38,374 nucleotides of DNA from Arenimonas sp. GDDSR-1 (GTDB taxonomy: Bacteria; Pseudomonadota; Gammaproteobacteria; Xanthomonadales; Xanthomonadaceae). This document shows positions 1-7,881 of the stretch, piece by piece; the stretch's first letter is position 1, and each line of letters opens with the position of its first letter. The notes beneath the pieces were generated by a model. The model saw nothing but the letters and a program-made list of their open reading frames with translations, made no database searches and was not told where the DNA came from. The position numbers were made by a program, and so were the translations under genes. The stretch spans positions 1 through 38,374 of the forward strand of contig NZ_JAPDUI010000015.1 in NCBI RefSeq assembly GCF_025980345.1, read 5' to 3'.

Positions 1-114
1 AAAGGGCTTGCCGCACGCTTTGACCTGAAGCGTCTGGAACCGGTGCCGGTGTATCTGATCGGCGGCATGGCCAGTTATTGGGTGATTGAACGGGTGACCG
101 GTTTCTGGAGCTGA
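1..114 (+). CDS. C-terminal end of a small membrane protein (possibly HupE/UreJ family), partial
   Basis: Frame 1 is open from the window edge to a TGA at 112-114 and encodes the last 37 residues of a protein. The visible part has a basic stretch (ARFDLKRLEP), then a hydrophobic helix (VYLIGGMASYWVIERV) ending in FWS, which fits a last transmembrane segment. The short helix ending in an aromatic-Ile-Glu-Arg pattern resembles the C-terminus of HupE/UreJ-type membrane proteins, which are often found beside TonB-dependent receptors such as the next gene. That family call rests on resemblance of a few residues plus context and is only tentative. The gene lies 11-41 bp upstream of the receptor, depending on the receptor start, on the same strand, so co-transcription is likely. 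Confidence 0.55.
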   Translation, partial: KGLAARFDLKRLEPVPVYLIGGMASYWVIERVTGFWS

Positions 115-155
115 TAGAATTTCCGGTGAATTTGGAAGCCTATGTTACTGATTGT

Positions 156-2231
156 ATGAACACTAAACCGATTAAAGCAAAAAGTCTGGTGATCGTTACC
201 TTAATCGGTTGCATGTATATCGGATGCAGTTCTGCATCGGACGACATGCAGTCACAATCGACTGATCAAGCAAAGATATTGGATAGTGTGTTGGTTTGGG
301 GTCGTGGTATCAGTGACATTGGCACCAATCTATCAGCCTCGCAAGGCACCGTTGGATATCTCGATTTCGAATTCCGTCCTTTGCTGCGCACCGGTGAAAT
401 CCTTGAAACCATTCCCGGCGTCATCGCGACCCAGCATTCCGGCGAGGGAAAAGCCAATCAATTTTTTCTGCGCGGATTCAATCTCGATCATGGCACTGAT
501 TTTGCCGGGTTCGTTGACGGGGTACCGGTCAATATGCGGTCCCACGGTCATGGCCAAGGGTATCTGGACTATAACTTCATGATTCCCGAGCTGCTGGAGC
601 GCGTGGATTACCGCAAGGGGCCATATTTCACCGATGTCGGAGATTTCAGCGCGGCCGGTACCGCAAACATGGTCACGGTTGATGGTCTGCCGGCACCGAT
701 GGCAAGCCTGACCCTCGGCGAATCCGGCTATGTGCGGGCGATGACGGCCATGAGCGGCAATGCCCATGGCGGTGAATGGCTCGGCGGCATTTCCTTTACG
801 GCCGACAACGGGCCGTGGCAGCTGGATTCTGACCTAACGCAGGTTTCGGGCCTGCTCAAATACCGTTCGGAGGGTGAAAGCGGTCGATGGGGGCTGCAGA
901 TAGGCGGTTATGACGCCAGCTGGAACGCCACCGATCAAGTGCCTTTGCGGGCGATCGAGAATGGTCTGATTGACCGCTTCGGTTATATCGATCCGGACCT
1001 GGGGGGCGAGACCCACCGCTACTGGTTGGCAGTCGATGGAGAGGTCGGTAACTGGACGTACAATGCCTATGTGGTCGACTATTTCCTTAACCTGACCTCC
1101 AACTTCACCTACTTTCTGGATGACCCGGTAAACGGTGACGAGTTCCAGCAGCGCGACGAGCGCTGGTTTGCTGGATTCAAGGCCGTCAACAGCCATGAAC
1201 TGGATTCCGCGGAATATCCGACGGTGCTCGAGATCGGCACCGATCTCCGCTACGACAGCATCGGTGCCGTCGGCCTTTACCGCTCCGTCGATGGCATCAA
1301 GACCGAAACCGTTCGCGAGGACTCGGTCGATGAACTCAGTCTCGCGTTGTTCGCGCAGGCGGAAACGCGATGGACCGATACGTTCAGGACCATGATCGGC
1401 GTCCGCGCCGATTACTATGACTATGATGTCACCTCCAGCATCGACGTCAACAGCGGATCGGGAGGTCAAGGCATCATTGCGCCGAAATTCGCCGCGACGT
1501 GGCGGGTGGCGGAGAATGTCGAGCTGTACGGCAATTACGGTGGCGGATTCCACTCCAATGACGTGCGCGGTGCGGCCATAAACGTCGATCCGAACACGCT
1601 AGAACCGGCCGATCCAGTTGATCTGCTGGTGCGCGCGGAAGGTGCCGAAATCGGCGCACGCCATGCCGGTCCCGGATTCAATACCAGTCTTGCCGTATTC
1701 TGGCTGAGTCTTGATTCTGAATTGCTGTTTGTGGGCGATGGTGGAACCACTGAACCGAACCCGGCTTCGCGACGCTATGGCGTTGAATTTTCCTGGTTCT
1801 GGCAGCCGCTGGAGGATTTAACCATGGATTTTTCTGCCGCCTGGACCGATGCGCAGTTCAGTGACCTGCCTGACGGGCAGAACCATATTCCCGGCGCCAT
1901 AGCCAGCGTTCTGGCTGCTGGGGCGAACTACAAATTCACCGACCGTTTCAGCGGAACACTCCGCATGCGCCATTTCGGATCGGCGCCCTTGATTGAAGAC
2001 GGGTCCGCTTCATCTGAGGCTACCACCCTTTTTAATGCGGGTGTCTACTACAGTTGGGATCGTGCGCGTCTCAGTCTTGATGTTTACAACTTGTTCAATG
2101 CCAAAGACGCTGACATTACCTACTATTACCCGTCACGATTGCCCGGCGAAGACGATGCGGGAGTCAGTGACTTCCACATCCATCCTATTGAACCGCGCCA
2201 AGTCCGGCTAGGACTCCGGGTCAGTTTCTAA
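156..2231 (+). CDS. TonB-dependent outer-membrane receptor
   Basis: This is a TonB-dependent receptor of about 690 residues: an outer-membrane barrel that imports a scarce ligand using TonB/ExbBD energy. Signs are a TonB-box-like segment (ILDSVLVWGR) soon after the signal peptide, a plug domain (GEILETIPGV, FFLRGFNLDHGTDF, VDGVPVN, ERVDYRKGP), many amphipathic strands, and a barrel-type end (RQVRLGLRVSF) with terminal Phe. The plug carries RSHGHGQGY, an unusual His/Gly cluster that may point to a metal or metal-complex ligand (inference). I prefer the ATG at 156, which leads straight into KPIKAK plus a hydrophobic signal core; an in-frame GTG at 126 adds ten residues. Neither start has a clear Shine-Dalgarno. 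The signal contains LIGC and YIGC, reminiscent of a lipobox. Base composition looks less GC-rich than the neighbours. The gene converges on the efflux operon, with one base between the stop codons. Confidence 0.9.
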   Translation: MNTKPIKAKSLVIVTLIGCMYIGCSSASDDMQSQSTDQAKILDSVLVWGRGISDIGTNLSASQGTVGYLDFEFRPLLRTGEILETIPGVIATQHSGEGKANQFFLRGFNLDHGTDFAGFVDGVPVNMRSHGHGQGYLDYNFMIPELLERVDYRKGPYFTDVGDFSAAGTANMVTVDGLPAPMASLTLGESGYVRAMTAMSGNAHGGEWLGGISFTADNGPWQLDSDLTQVSGLLKYRSEGESGRWGLQIGGYDASWNATDQVPLRAIENGLIDRFGYIDPDLGGETHRYWLAVDGEVGNWTYNAYVVDYFLNLTSNFTYFLDDPVNGDEFQQRDERWFAGFKAVNSHELDSAEYPTVLEIGTDLRYDSIGAVGLYRSVDGIKTETVREDSVDELSLALFAQAETRWTDTFRTMIGVRADYYDYDVTSSIDVNSGSGGQGIIAPKFAATWRVAENVELYGNYGGGFHSNDVRGAAINVDPNTLEPADPVDLLVRAEGAEIGARHAGPGFNTSLAVFWLSLDSELLFVGDGGTTEPNPASRRYGVEFSWFWQPLEDLTMDFSAAWTDAQFSDLPDGQNHIPGAIASVLAAGANYKFTDRFSGTLRMRHFGSAPLIEDGSASSEATTLFNAGVYYSWDRARLSLDVYNLFNAKDADITYYYPSRLPGEDDAGVSDFHIHPIEPRQVRLGLRVSF

Positions 2232-2232
2232 A

Positions 2233-3583
2233 TCAGTCTGCCGATCCCCGCTTCAAGGCCTCATCCGACCAGCCCCCGCCCAGGGCGCGGTAAAGATCGA
2301 CATGCGCCAACAGCAGGTCACGGCGTGCGCGAGCCAGTTCCAGTTCGGCCGAATACTGCCGGCTTTCGGCATCCAGCACTTCCAGATAGCTGTTGACCCC
2401 GGCCTTGTAGCGCATGCGCTGCAGGCGGGTATTTTCAGGTCAGCGCGTTGCTGACTTCCCGCAGCGCATTGAGCACGGTGGCGCGGTAATTCAAGGCGGC
2501 GATTTCGGCATTGGCACGCGCACCACGCACGCCATTGACGCCTCGGCCCCAATCCACCAGCGGCAGACTGGCATTCGGCCCCCACGAGGTTACGCTCTGG
2601 GTGACGCCATCGTTGCTCAGGGTGTCGCCCAGGTCAATGCCGACCAGTCCGAAGAAACCGCCCAGGCCGATGGTCGGCACTGGAAAGCGATTGGCGATAG
2701 CCACGCCGATGCGTGCGGTAGCCGCTTCCAGCGCATGTTCGGAGGCGCGCAAATCCGGGCGGCGTTCCAGAAGCTCGCTGGGCAGACCGGCCTTCGGCAG
2801 CGCCGGCACCTGAGGCATCGCACCTTCCGCGTTGCGCAGGATCGGTCCGGGTTGGCCACCCAACAACAGACTCAACGCGTTTTCGGTGGCGATGATGGCC
2901 TGTTCGATTTTCGGCAGCTGCATGCGGGTGCCGGCCAGCTGGGCGATGGCCTGCTGCTCTTCGGCCCCGGAAGCGACGCCGCCGCGGAGCAGGGCGCGCA
3001 CCAACGCCAGCGATTCTTCCTGGCTCTTGATGTTGGCGCGGGTGATGACCAGCTCCTGGTCGAGTTCGCGCAGATTCAGCCAGGTACTGGCGGTGGTCGC
3101 CACCAGCGTCGACATGACCGCGCGTGCACCGTCTTCGCTCGCCAGCAGTTCAGCGCGCGCGGCCTGATTGGAGCGACGGAGTTTGCCGAAAATGTCCAGC
3201 TCCCAATTCAATACGGCGCCCAGACTGTAACTGTTGTCGCTGGCGGCGGAACCGCTGGGGCTGGTGCTCAGCCCGGCTGAAAGCGTCGGCAGAACCTGGG
3301 ATTTCGCGATGGCGCTCTGCGCGCGTGCAGCCTCGATGCGGGTCAGCGCGATCTGCAGATCAAGATTGCGTTGCACCGCCATTCGGAGGACAGCCGAGAG
3401 CTCCGGATCCTGGAACTGTTCCGACCAGGCGATGTCGGTGATGCTGCGGGACTGCGCTTCGGCCAGTGCCGCGCCACGGTAGCTTGGATCGAGAGCAAGA
3501 TCCGGCCGTGTGTATTCCGGACCGAGCGCGCAGGCGCCGAGCAGGCTGATCGAGATGGCCAGCGTCAATGTCCTGAGCTTCAT
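2233..3583 (-). pseudogene. NodT-type outer-membrane efflux lipoprotein, frameshifted
   Basis: This should be the TolC/OprM-like outer-membrane channel of the adjoining RND pump. The first frame (3583 to 2435, 382 aa) has a lipoprotein signal (ISLLGAC), the early GPEYTRP motif, both OEP repeats and ends at REVSNALT-stop. The second frame (open from 2439 to the TGA at 2233) continues the same family: ENTRLQRMRYKAGVNSYLEV, then LDAESRQ and a closing RALGGGW. In relatives about 20 more residues separate the REV-NAL segment from the RYKAG segment, so the sequence appears to have lost some 60 bases and the reading frame near 2437-2443. The break falls in the last coiled-coil helix of the periplasmic tunnel, so the product is probably non-functional. 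An assembly or sequencing deletion is the alternative. The ATG at 3583 overlaps the pump stop by 4 bp (ATGA), so translation was coupled. Confidence 0.8.
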
Positions 3584-6500
3584 GCCTGTTCTCCCGCGGC
3601 AGCGGCCGGTTGTGATCCGCGGTCGAAGCGTTCCGACAGTCGGGTGATGATGACATACAGCGCCGGCACCAGAAGCACCGACAGCACGGTGGCGGTCAGC
3701 ATGCCGACCAGCACCACGGTCCCGACCGATTGCTTTGATGCCGCGCCGGCACCGGAGGCGATGAACAGCGGCACCACGCCGAGAATGAAGGCGAACGAAG
3801 TCATCAGGATCGGCCGCAGGCGCAGCTTGGCCGCTTCCACCGCCGATTCGACGATGGGCATGCCGGATTCGCGGTTCAGTTTGGCGAACTCGACGATCAG
3901 AATGGCGTTCTTGGCCGCGAGTCCGATCAATGTGACCACGCCGATCTGGCCGTACACGTTGAAGTCCATGCCACGCATCAAAACGCCGAGATAGGCGCCC
4001 AGCATGCCGAATGGCGCGGCCAGCAGCACGGCCATCGGCACCGACCAGCTTTCATACAGCGCGGCCAGGAACAGGAACACCACGACCACCGACAGGCCCA
4101 TCACCAGCGCGGCGGCGTCGCCGGATTCGATTTCTTCCTGGGTCTGGCCGGTCCAGACGTAGCCGAAGTCCGGGCCGAGAGTTTCGCGCGCGGTTTCTTC
4201 CAGTGCGGCGATGGCTTCGCCCGAGCTGAAACCCGGTTTCGGACTGCCGGTGATGTCGGCCGAGCTGTACAGGTTGTAGCGCTGCAGGAAGCGCGGTGCA
4301 TTTTTCGGTACCGCCTTCACCACTGTATCGAGCGGAATGATCTGTCCGCTGTTGCTGCGCACGAACAGTTTCGACAGGGTCGAGATGTCGCGGCGGTAAT
4401 CGGCATCGGCCTGCATGGTGACTTTGTAGTTCTTGCCGAAGCGGGTGAATTCATTGATCTGCGTGCCGCCCAGGTAGGCCTGCATGGCACCGAAGACATC
4501 GTTCAGCGGTATGCCGAGTTTTTCCACTTTGTCGCGGTCAACCTCGAGCCGGTAGCCCGGGGTATTGGCCTGGAACGAGGTGCTGATGCGTCCGATGGCC
4601 GGTTTTTTGCGTGCGGCTGCGATGAATTCCTGGGCCTTGGCAGCCAATTCGTCCGGGCTGTGATCACCGCGGGACTGCAGCATCAGTGAAAATCCGGAAA
4701 CGTTGCCAAAGCCCGGCAGGGCAGGCGGGTTGAAGGCAAACGCGGCTACTTCGGGAATGCCCATCATCAGTTTCGGATTGAGTCCCTGGATGATGCCTGC
4801 GGCCTGCAGTTCGGGCGTGGCGCGCTCCTCCCAGGGCTTGAGCTGCACCACCACCATGCCGGCATTGGGTGCGGCCGTACCCGACATCAGATCGAATCCG
4901 GAGATGGCCAACACGCCTTCCACGCCATCCTGTTTCATCACCATGCCCTGTACCTGGCGCAGCGCTTTGGCCGTGCGATCGCTCGAAGCCGCTTCAGGCA
5001 ACAGGGCGTGCACGAAGAAAGCGCCTTGGTCTTCCTCGGGCACAAAGCCGGTCGGGGTCATTTTGGTCAAGCCCGCCAGTGCGGCGCCAAGCACGACCAT
5101 GATCAGCACGATGCGGCCCAGTCGCCGGATACCGGCGGCGGCGATGCCGGTATAGCTGCCGGTCAGGCGGTCGAACTGGTGGTTGAAGCCGTTGAAGAAG
5201 CGCTCCATCAGTCCGGGCTTATCGGTATGCACTTTGGGCTTGAGCAAGATGGCGCACAGGGCCGGAGTCAGGGTCAGTGCCACCAGTGCCGAGAACATGG
5301 TGGAAACGGCGACCGTCAGCGCGAACTGTTTGTAAAGCTGGCCGGTGACGCCGGGCACGAAGGCCATCGGCACGAAAACCGCCGCCAGCACCAAGGCGAT
5401 GGCGACGACCGGGCCGGACACCTCTTTCATGGCGGCGTGCGTGGCTTCGCGGGCATTCAGATGCAGCGCATGCATTTTGTGTTCGACTGCTTCCACCACC
5501 ACGATGGCGTCATCGACCACGATGCCGATGGCCAGCACCATGCCGAACAGCGACAGGGTGTTGATCGAGAACCCGAGCAGCTGGTAGGCGATGAAGGTGG
5601 CGATCAGCGAGACCGGCACGGCCAGCATGGGAATGAGCGTCGCGCGCCAGCTCTGCAGGAACAGGAACACCACCACCAGCACCAGGATCAGTGCTTCCAC
5701 GAACGTATGCAGCACTTCCTCGACCGAGGCTTTGACGAACTCCGAGGTGTCGTAGACGATGCGGTAATCGAGATCTTCGGGAAAGGCGTTCTTCAGCCTT
5801 ACCAGTTCGGCCTTGACCAGGTCGGCGGTTTCCAGCGCGTTGGCGCCGGGCGAGAGCGTGATGCCGAGCGCCGCCGCGGGATTGCCGTTGTATTCGGCGG
5901 TCTGGCTGTAGCTGTTGGCACCGAGCTCGACACGGGCGATGTCTTTCAGGCGGATGAAGCTGCCGTCCGGTTCATTGCGGACCACAATCTCCTCGAACTG
6001 CTTTTCATCGACCAACCGGCCCTGGATGCTGAGTGAATACTGCAGACCGGTGTCGGAGGAGGCTGGCGGCGTTCCGACTTTGCCGACGGCGGCCTGGATG
6101 TTCTGTGCGCGCACCGCGCGCGATACATCCGCCACGCTCAGGCCGAGCGCGGCCAAGCGGTCGGGCTTGAGCCAGATGCGCATGCCGAATTCGGAGCCGA
6201 ACACCTTGACGTCGCCGACGCCCTTGATGCGTTTCAGGCTGTCGATCAGGTACAGGTCGGTGTAGTTGTTGATGAACAGGAAGTCGTAGGTCTGCTTCGG
6301 CGAGAACACGGTGGCATACAGCAGCGTGTCCGGCGAGGACTTCACCACCGAGATGCCGATTTCACGGACTTCTGGCGGCAGCGAGGCGGTGGCCAAGGCC
6401 ACGCGGTTCTGCACTTCCACGGCCGCGATGTCGGGATCGCGCTCGAGTTCGAAGGTGACCGCAACCGATGATGAACCGTCATCGCCGGATGTCGACTGGA

Positions 6501-6732
6501 TGGATTTCATCGCGGTCACGCCGTTGACTTTCTGGTCGAGTACGGCGGCAACGCCCTGCTGCACCGCCGAAGCGTCGGCGCCGGGGTAGAAGGCATTGAT
6601 GTTGACCTTCGGCAGGGCGATATTCGGATACTGCGCGACCGGCAGGCCGATCAGGGTCAGGGTTCCGGCCAGCACCAGAAACAGCGAGATGACGATGGCG
6701 AAAACCGGGCGGTCAATGAAGAATTTGGCCAT
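3580..6732 (-). CDS. RND efflux pump inner-membrane subunit (AcrB/MexB, HAE1 type)
   Basis: The 1050-residue product has the usual length of AcrB-type hydrophobe/amphiphile exporters, which use the proton gradient to expel drugs, dyes or detergents from the periplasm and inner membrane. It starts MAKFFIDRPVFAIVISLFLV, the standard first helix of the family. The proton-relay acidic pair is present in helix 4 (GIVVDDAIVVVEAVEH), and the relay Lys is present in GLAAKNAILIVEFA near residue 940. Other family marks are QSWRATLIPMLAVPVSL and FVPGVTGQLYKQFALTVA. No frameshift or missing core residue is seen, so this middle gene of the operon appears intact. It follows the adaptor gene by 12 bp and overlaps the outer-membrane gene by 4 bp. 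Substrate cannot be read from sequence. Confidence 0.95.
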   Translation of the reverse strand: MAKFFIDRPVFAIVISLFLVLAGTLTLIGLPVAQYPNIALPKVNINAFYPGADASAVQQGVAAVLDQKVNGVTAMKSIQSTSGDDGSSSVAVTFELERDPDIAAVEVQNRVALATASLPPEVREIGISVVKSSPDTLLYATVFSPKQTYDFLFINNYTDLYLIDSLKRIKGVGDVKVFGSEFGMRIWLKPDRLAALGLSVADVSRAVRAQNIQAAVGKVGTPPASSDTGLQYSLSIQGRLVDEKQFEEIVVRNEPDGSFIRLKDIARVELGANSYSQTAEYNGNPAAALGITLSPGANALETADLVKAELVRLKNAFPEDLDYRIVYDTSEFVKASVEEVLHTFVEALILVLVVVFLFLQSWRATLIPMLAVPVSLIATFIAYQLLGFSINTLSLFGMVLAIGIVVDDAIVVVEAVEHKMHALHLNAREATHAAMKEVSGPVVAIALVLAAVFVPMAFVPGVTGQLYKQFALTVAVSTMFSALVALTLTPALCAILLKPKVHTDKPGLMERFFNGFNHQFDRLTGSYTGIAAAGIRRLGRIVLIMVVLGAALAGLTKMTPTGFVPEEDQGAFFVHALLPEAASSDRTAKALRQVQGMVMKQDGVEGVLAISGFDLMSGTAAPNAGMVVVQLKPWEERATPELQAAGIIQGLNPKLMMGIPEVAAFAFNPPALPGFGNVSGFSLMLQSRGDHSPDELAAKAQEFIAAARKKPAIGRISTSFQANTPGYRLEVDRDKVEKLGIPLNDVFGAMQAYLGGTQINEFTRFGKNYKVTMQADADYRRDISTLSKLFVRSNSGQIIPLDTVVKAVPKNAPRFLQRYNLYSSADITGSPKPGFSSGEAIAALEETARETLGPDFGYVWTGQTQEEIESGDAAALVMGLSVVVVFLFLAALYESWSVPMAVLLAAPFGMLGAYLGVLMRGMDFNVYGQIGVVTLIGLAAKNAILIVEFAKLNRESGMPIVESAVEAAKLRLRPILMTSFAFILGVVPLFIASGAGAASKQSVGTVVLVGMLTATVLSVLLVPALYVIITRLSERFDRGSQPAAAAGEQA

Positions 6733-6744
6733 GGCGAACGGGCC

Positions 6745-7755
6745 TCAGGGGCGCGATGCGGCGGCGGGCGCGGCATCGAGTTGGGCTTCGGTAATCATGA
6801 TCGGCTTCAATACCGTGCCGGGCCGAGCTTTTTGAATGCCCTCAACGACGATTTTGTCGCCGGCAGCCAGGCCGGATTCGATCACCCACAACGGACCGAC
6901 GCGGGCACCGGGTTTGACCGGACGCTGCACGGCTTTGTTTTCGGGCCCGACCACGATGACGAAATACGCCCCCAGCTGCTGGATGACCGCACGTTCCGGC
7001 ACCAGAATGGCCTGGCTCAGGTTCTCGCCGTTGACCCGGATGCGGGCGAACATGCCCGGTTTCAGGATGTTGTCGGGATTCTCGAATTCCGCCCGCAGGC
7101 GGTACGTACCGGTGCGGGCATCGAGTGCACGGTCGGAGAAATTGATGGTGCCTTCCAAGGGGTATTCGGAACCATCGCCCAAGGTCAATCGCACCTTGCG
7201 GGCGACCGAGCCAGCGGCCGGTTCGGCGCTGCCGTTGCGGCGCTGGAAGTCCAACACATCATTTTCGCTGACGCTGAAATACACCCAGGCCGGTTGCGCG
7301 CTGGAGATGCTGGCCAATACCGTCTGCCCGGCGCTGACCAGGCCGCCTTCGAAGATGTCGGCGTCGCCGATGCGGCCGTCAAAGGGGGCGCGGACCTCGG
7401 CATACTCCAGTCCGAGCTGGGCGGCATCGGCCTGGGCGCGGGTTTGTTTGGCCACGGCCACGGCATTGTCATACACCTGCCGGCTGATGGCATTCTCCGC
7501 CACCAGCGGACGGTAGCGTTCGACATCGAGTTGGGCGCGGCTGGCATTGGCTTCAGCGGCGGCGGCCTGGGCCCGGTATTCACGGGCATCGATGCTGAAC
7601 AGCAGTTGCCCGCGCTTGACCAATGCACCGTCCTGGAAATGCTTGCCGGTCAGGATGCCGGATACCCGGGCACGCAGTTCCACTTCCTGCGAGCCGCGGA
7701 CTTCGCCGATCAGCTCCTTGCTGATCGCGGTATCGCGCTGGATGACGTCCATCAC
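6745..7755 (-). CDS. RND efflux periplasmic adaptor (AcrA/MexA type), apparently without a signal peptide
   Basis: This is the membrane-fusion (adaptor) subunit that links the inner pump to the outer-membrane channel. It has the paired lipoyl-like half motifs (VELRARVSGIL and VRAPFDGRIGD), the alpha-hairpin region between them, the barrel (FSDRALDARTGTYRLRAEFENP, LKPGMFARIRV) and the membrane-proximal domain (KIVVEGIQKARPGTVLKP). At 336 residues it is shorter than usual (about 370-400). The only plausible starts are GTG 7755 or ATG 7752, and both begin inside the conserved domain. The frame upstream is open back to the amylase stop but has no ATG, GTG or TTG and no secretion signal, although PLPVKV just before 7755 still looks family-like. 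As written, the protein would stay in the cytoplasm, so the 5' end may be lost or altered. Confidence 0.85.
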   Translation of the reverse strand: MMDVIQRDTAISKELIGEVRGSQEVELRARVSGILTGKHFQDGALVKRGQLLFSIDAREYRAQAAAAEANASRAQLDVERYRPLVAENAISRQVYDNAVAVAKQTRAQADAAQLGLEYAEVRAPFDGRIGDADIFEGGLVSAGQTVLASISSAQPAWVYFSVSENDVLDFQRRNGSAEPAAGSVARKVRLTLGDGSEYPLEGTINFSDRALDARTGTYRLRAEFENPDNILKPGMFARIRVNGENLSQAILVPERAVIQQLGAYFVIVVGPENKAVQRPVKPGARVGPLWVIESGLAAGDKIVVEGIQKARPGTVLKPIMITEAQLDAAPAAASRP

Positions 7756-7804
7756 CTTTACCGGCAGTGGCCCGGTGAATGGCGGAAGGATACGGGCGCA
7801 AATG

Positions 7805-7831
7805 AAAAAGCCGCAGCCCGAAGGCGGCGGC
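7805..7831 (-). terminator. Intrinsic terminator after the starch operon, inside the efflux leader
   Basis: On the minus strand a GC-rich hairpin (GCCGC-x-GCC / GGC-x-GCGGC around a TTCG loop) is followed directly by TTTTT. It lies about 50 bp past the stop of the last amylase gene, so it should end the starch operon transcript. It also lies downstream of the promoter-like TATAAT at 7840-7845, so it could attenuate efflux transcription starting there. Confidence 0.65.
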
Positions 7832-7839
7832 GTAGGGTC

Positions 7840-7875
7840 ATTATAAGCAGATTTGTGACGGGGTTCACCGTCACA
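7840..7875 (-). promoter_or_regulatory. Putative efflux-operon promoter with an inverted-repeat operator
   Basis: On the minus strand a consensus TATAAT (7840-7845) sits upstream of the adaptor gene. The hexamer 17 bp further upstream (GTGAAC) is a weak -35. Overlapping that -35 is a perfect inverted repeat, TGTGACGG-6 nt-CCGTCACA (7854-7875), which starts 6 bp after the amylase stop. A repressor bound there would block the promoter. It could instead be just an extra hairpin behind the amylase gene, as it has no T-run of its own. No local repressor gene is present in the window. Confidence 0.45.
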
Positions 7876-7881
7876 GGCGCC

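Noticed and set aside
5008-6036. A His/Asp/Gln-rich 342-codon open frame opposite the RND pump
   Set aside because: The His- and Gln-rich composition is the expected antisense reading of membrane-helix codons; no start signal or family.
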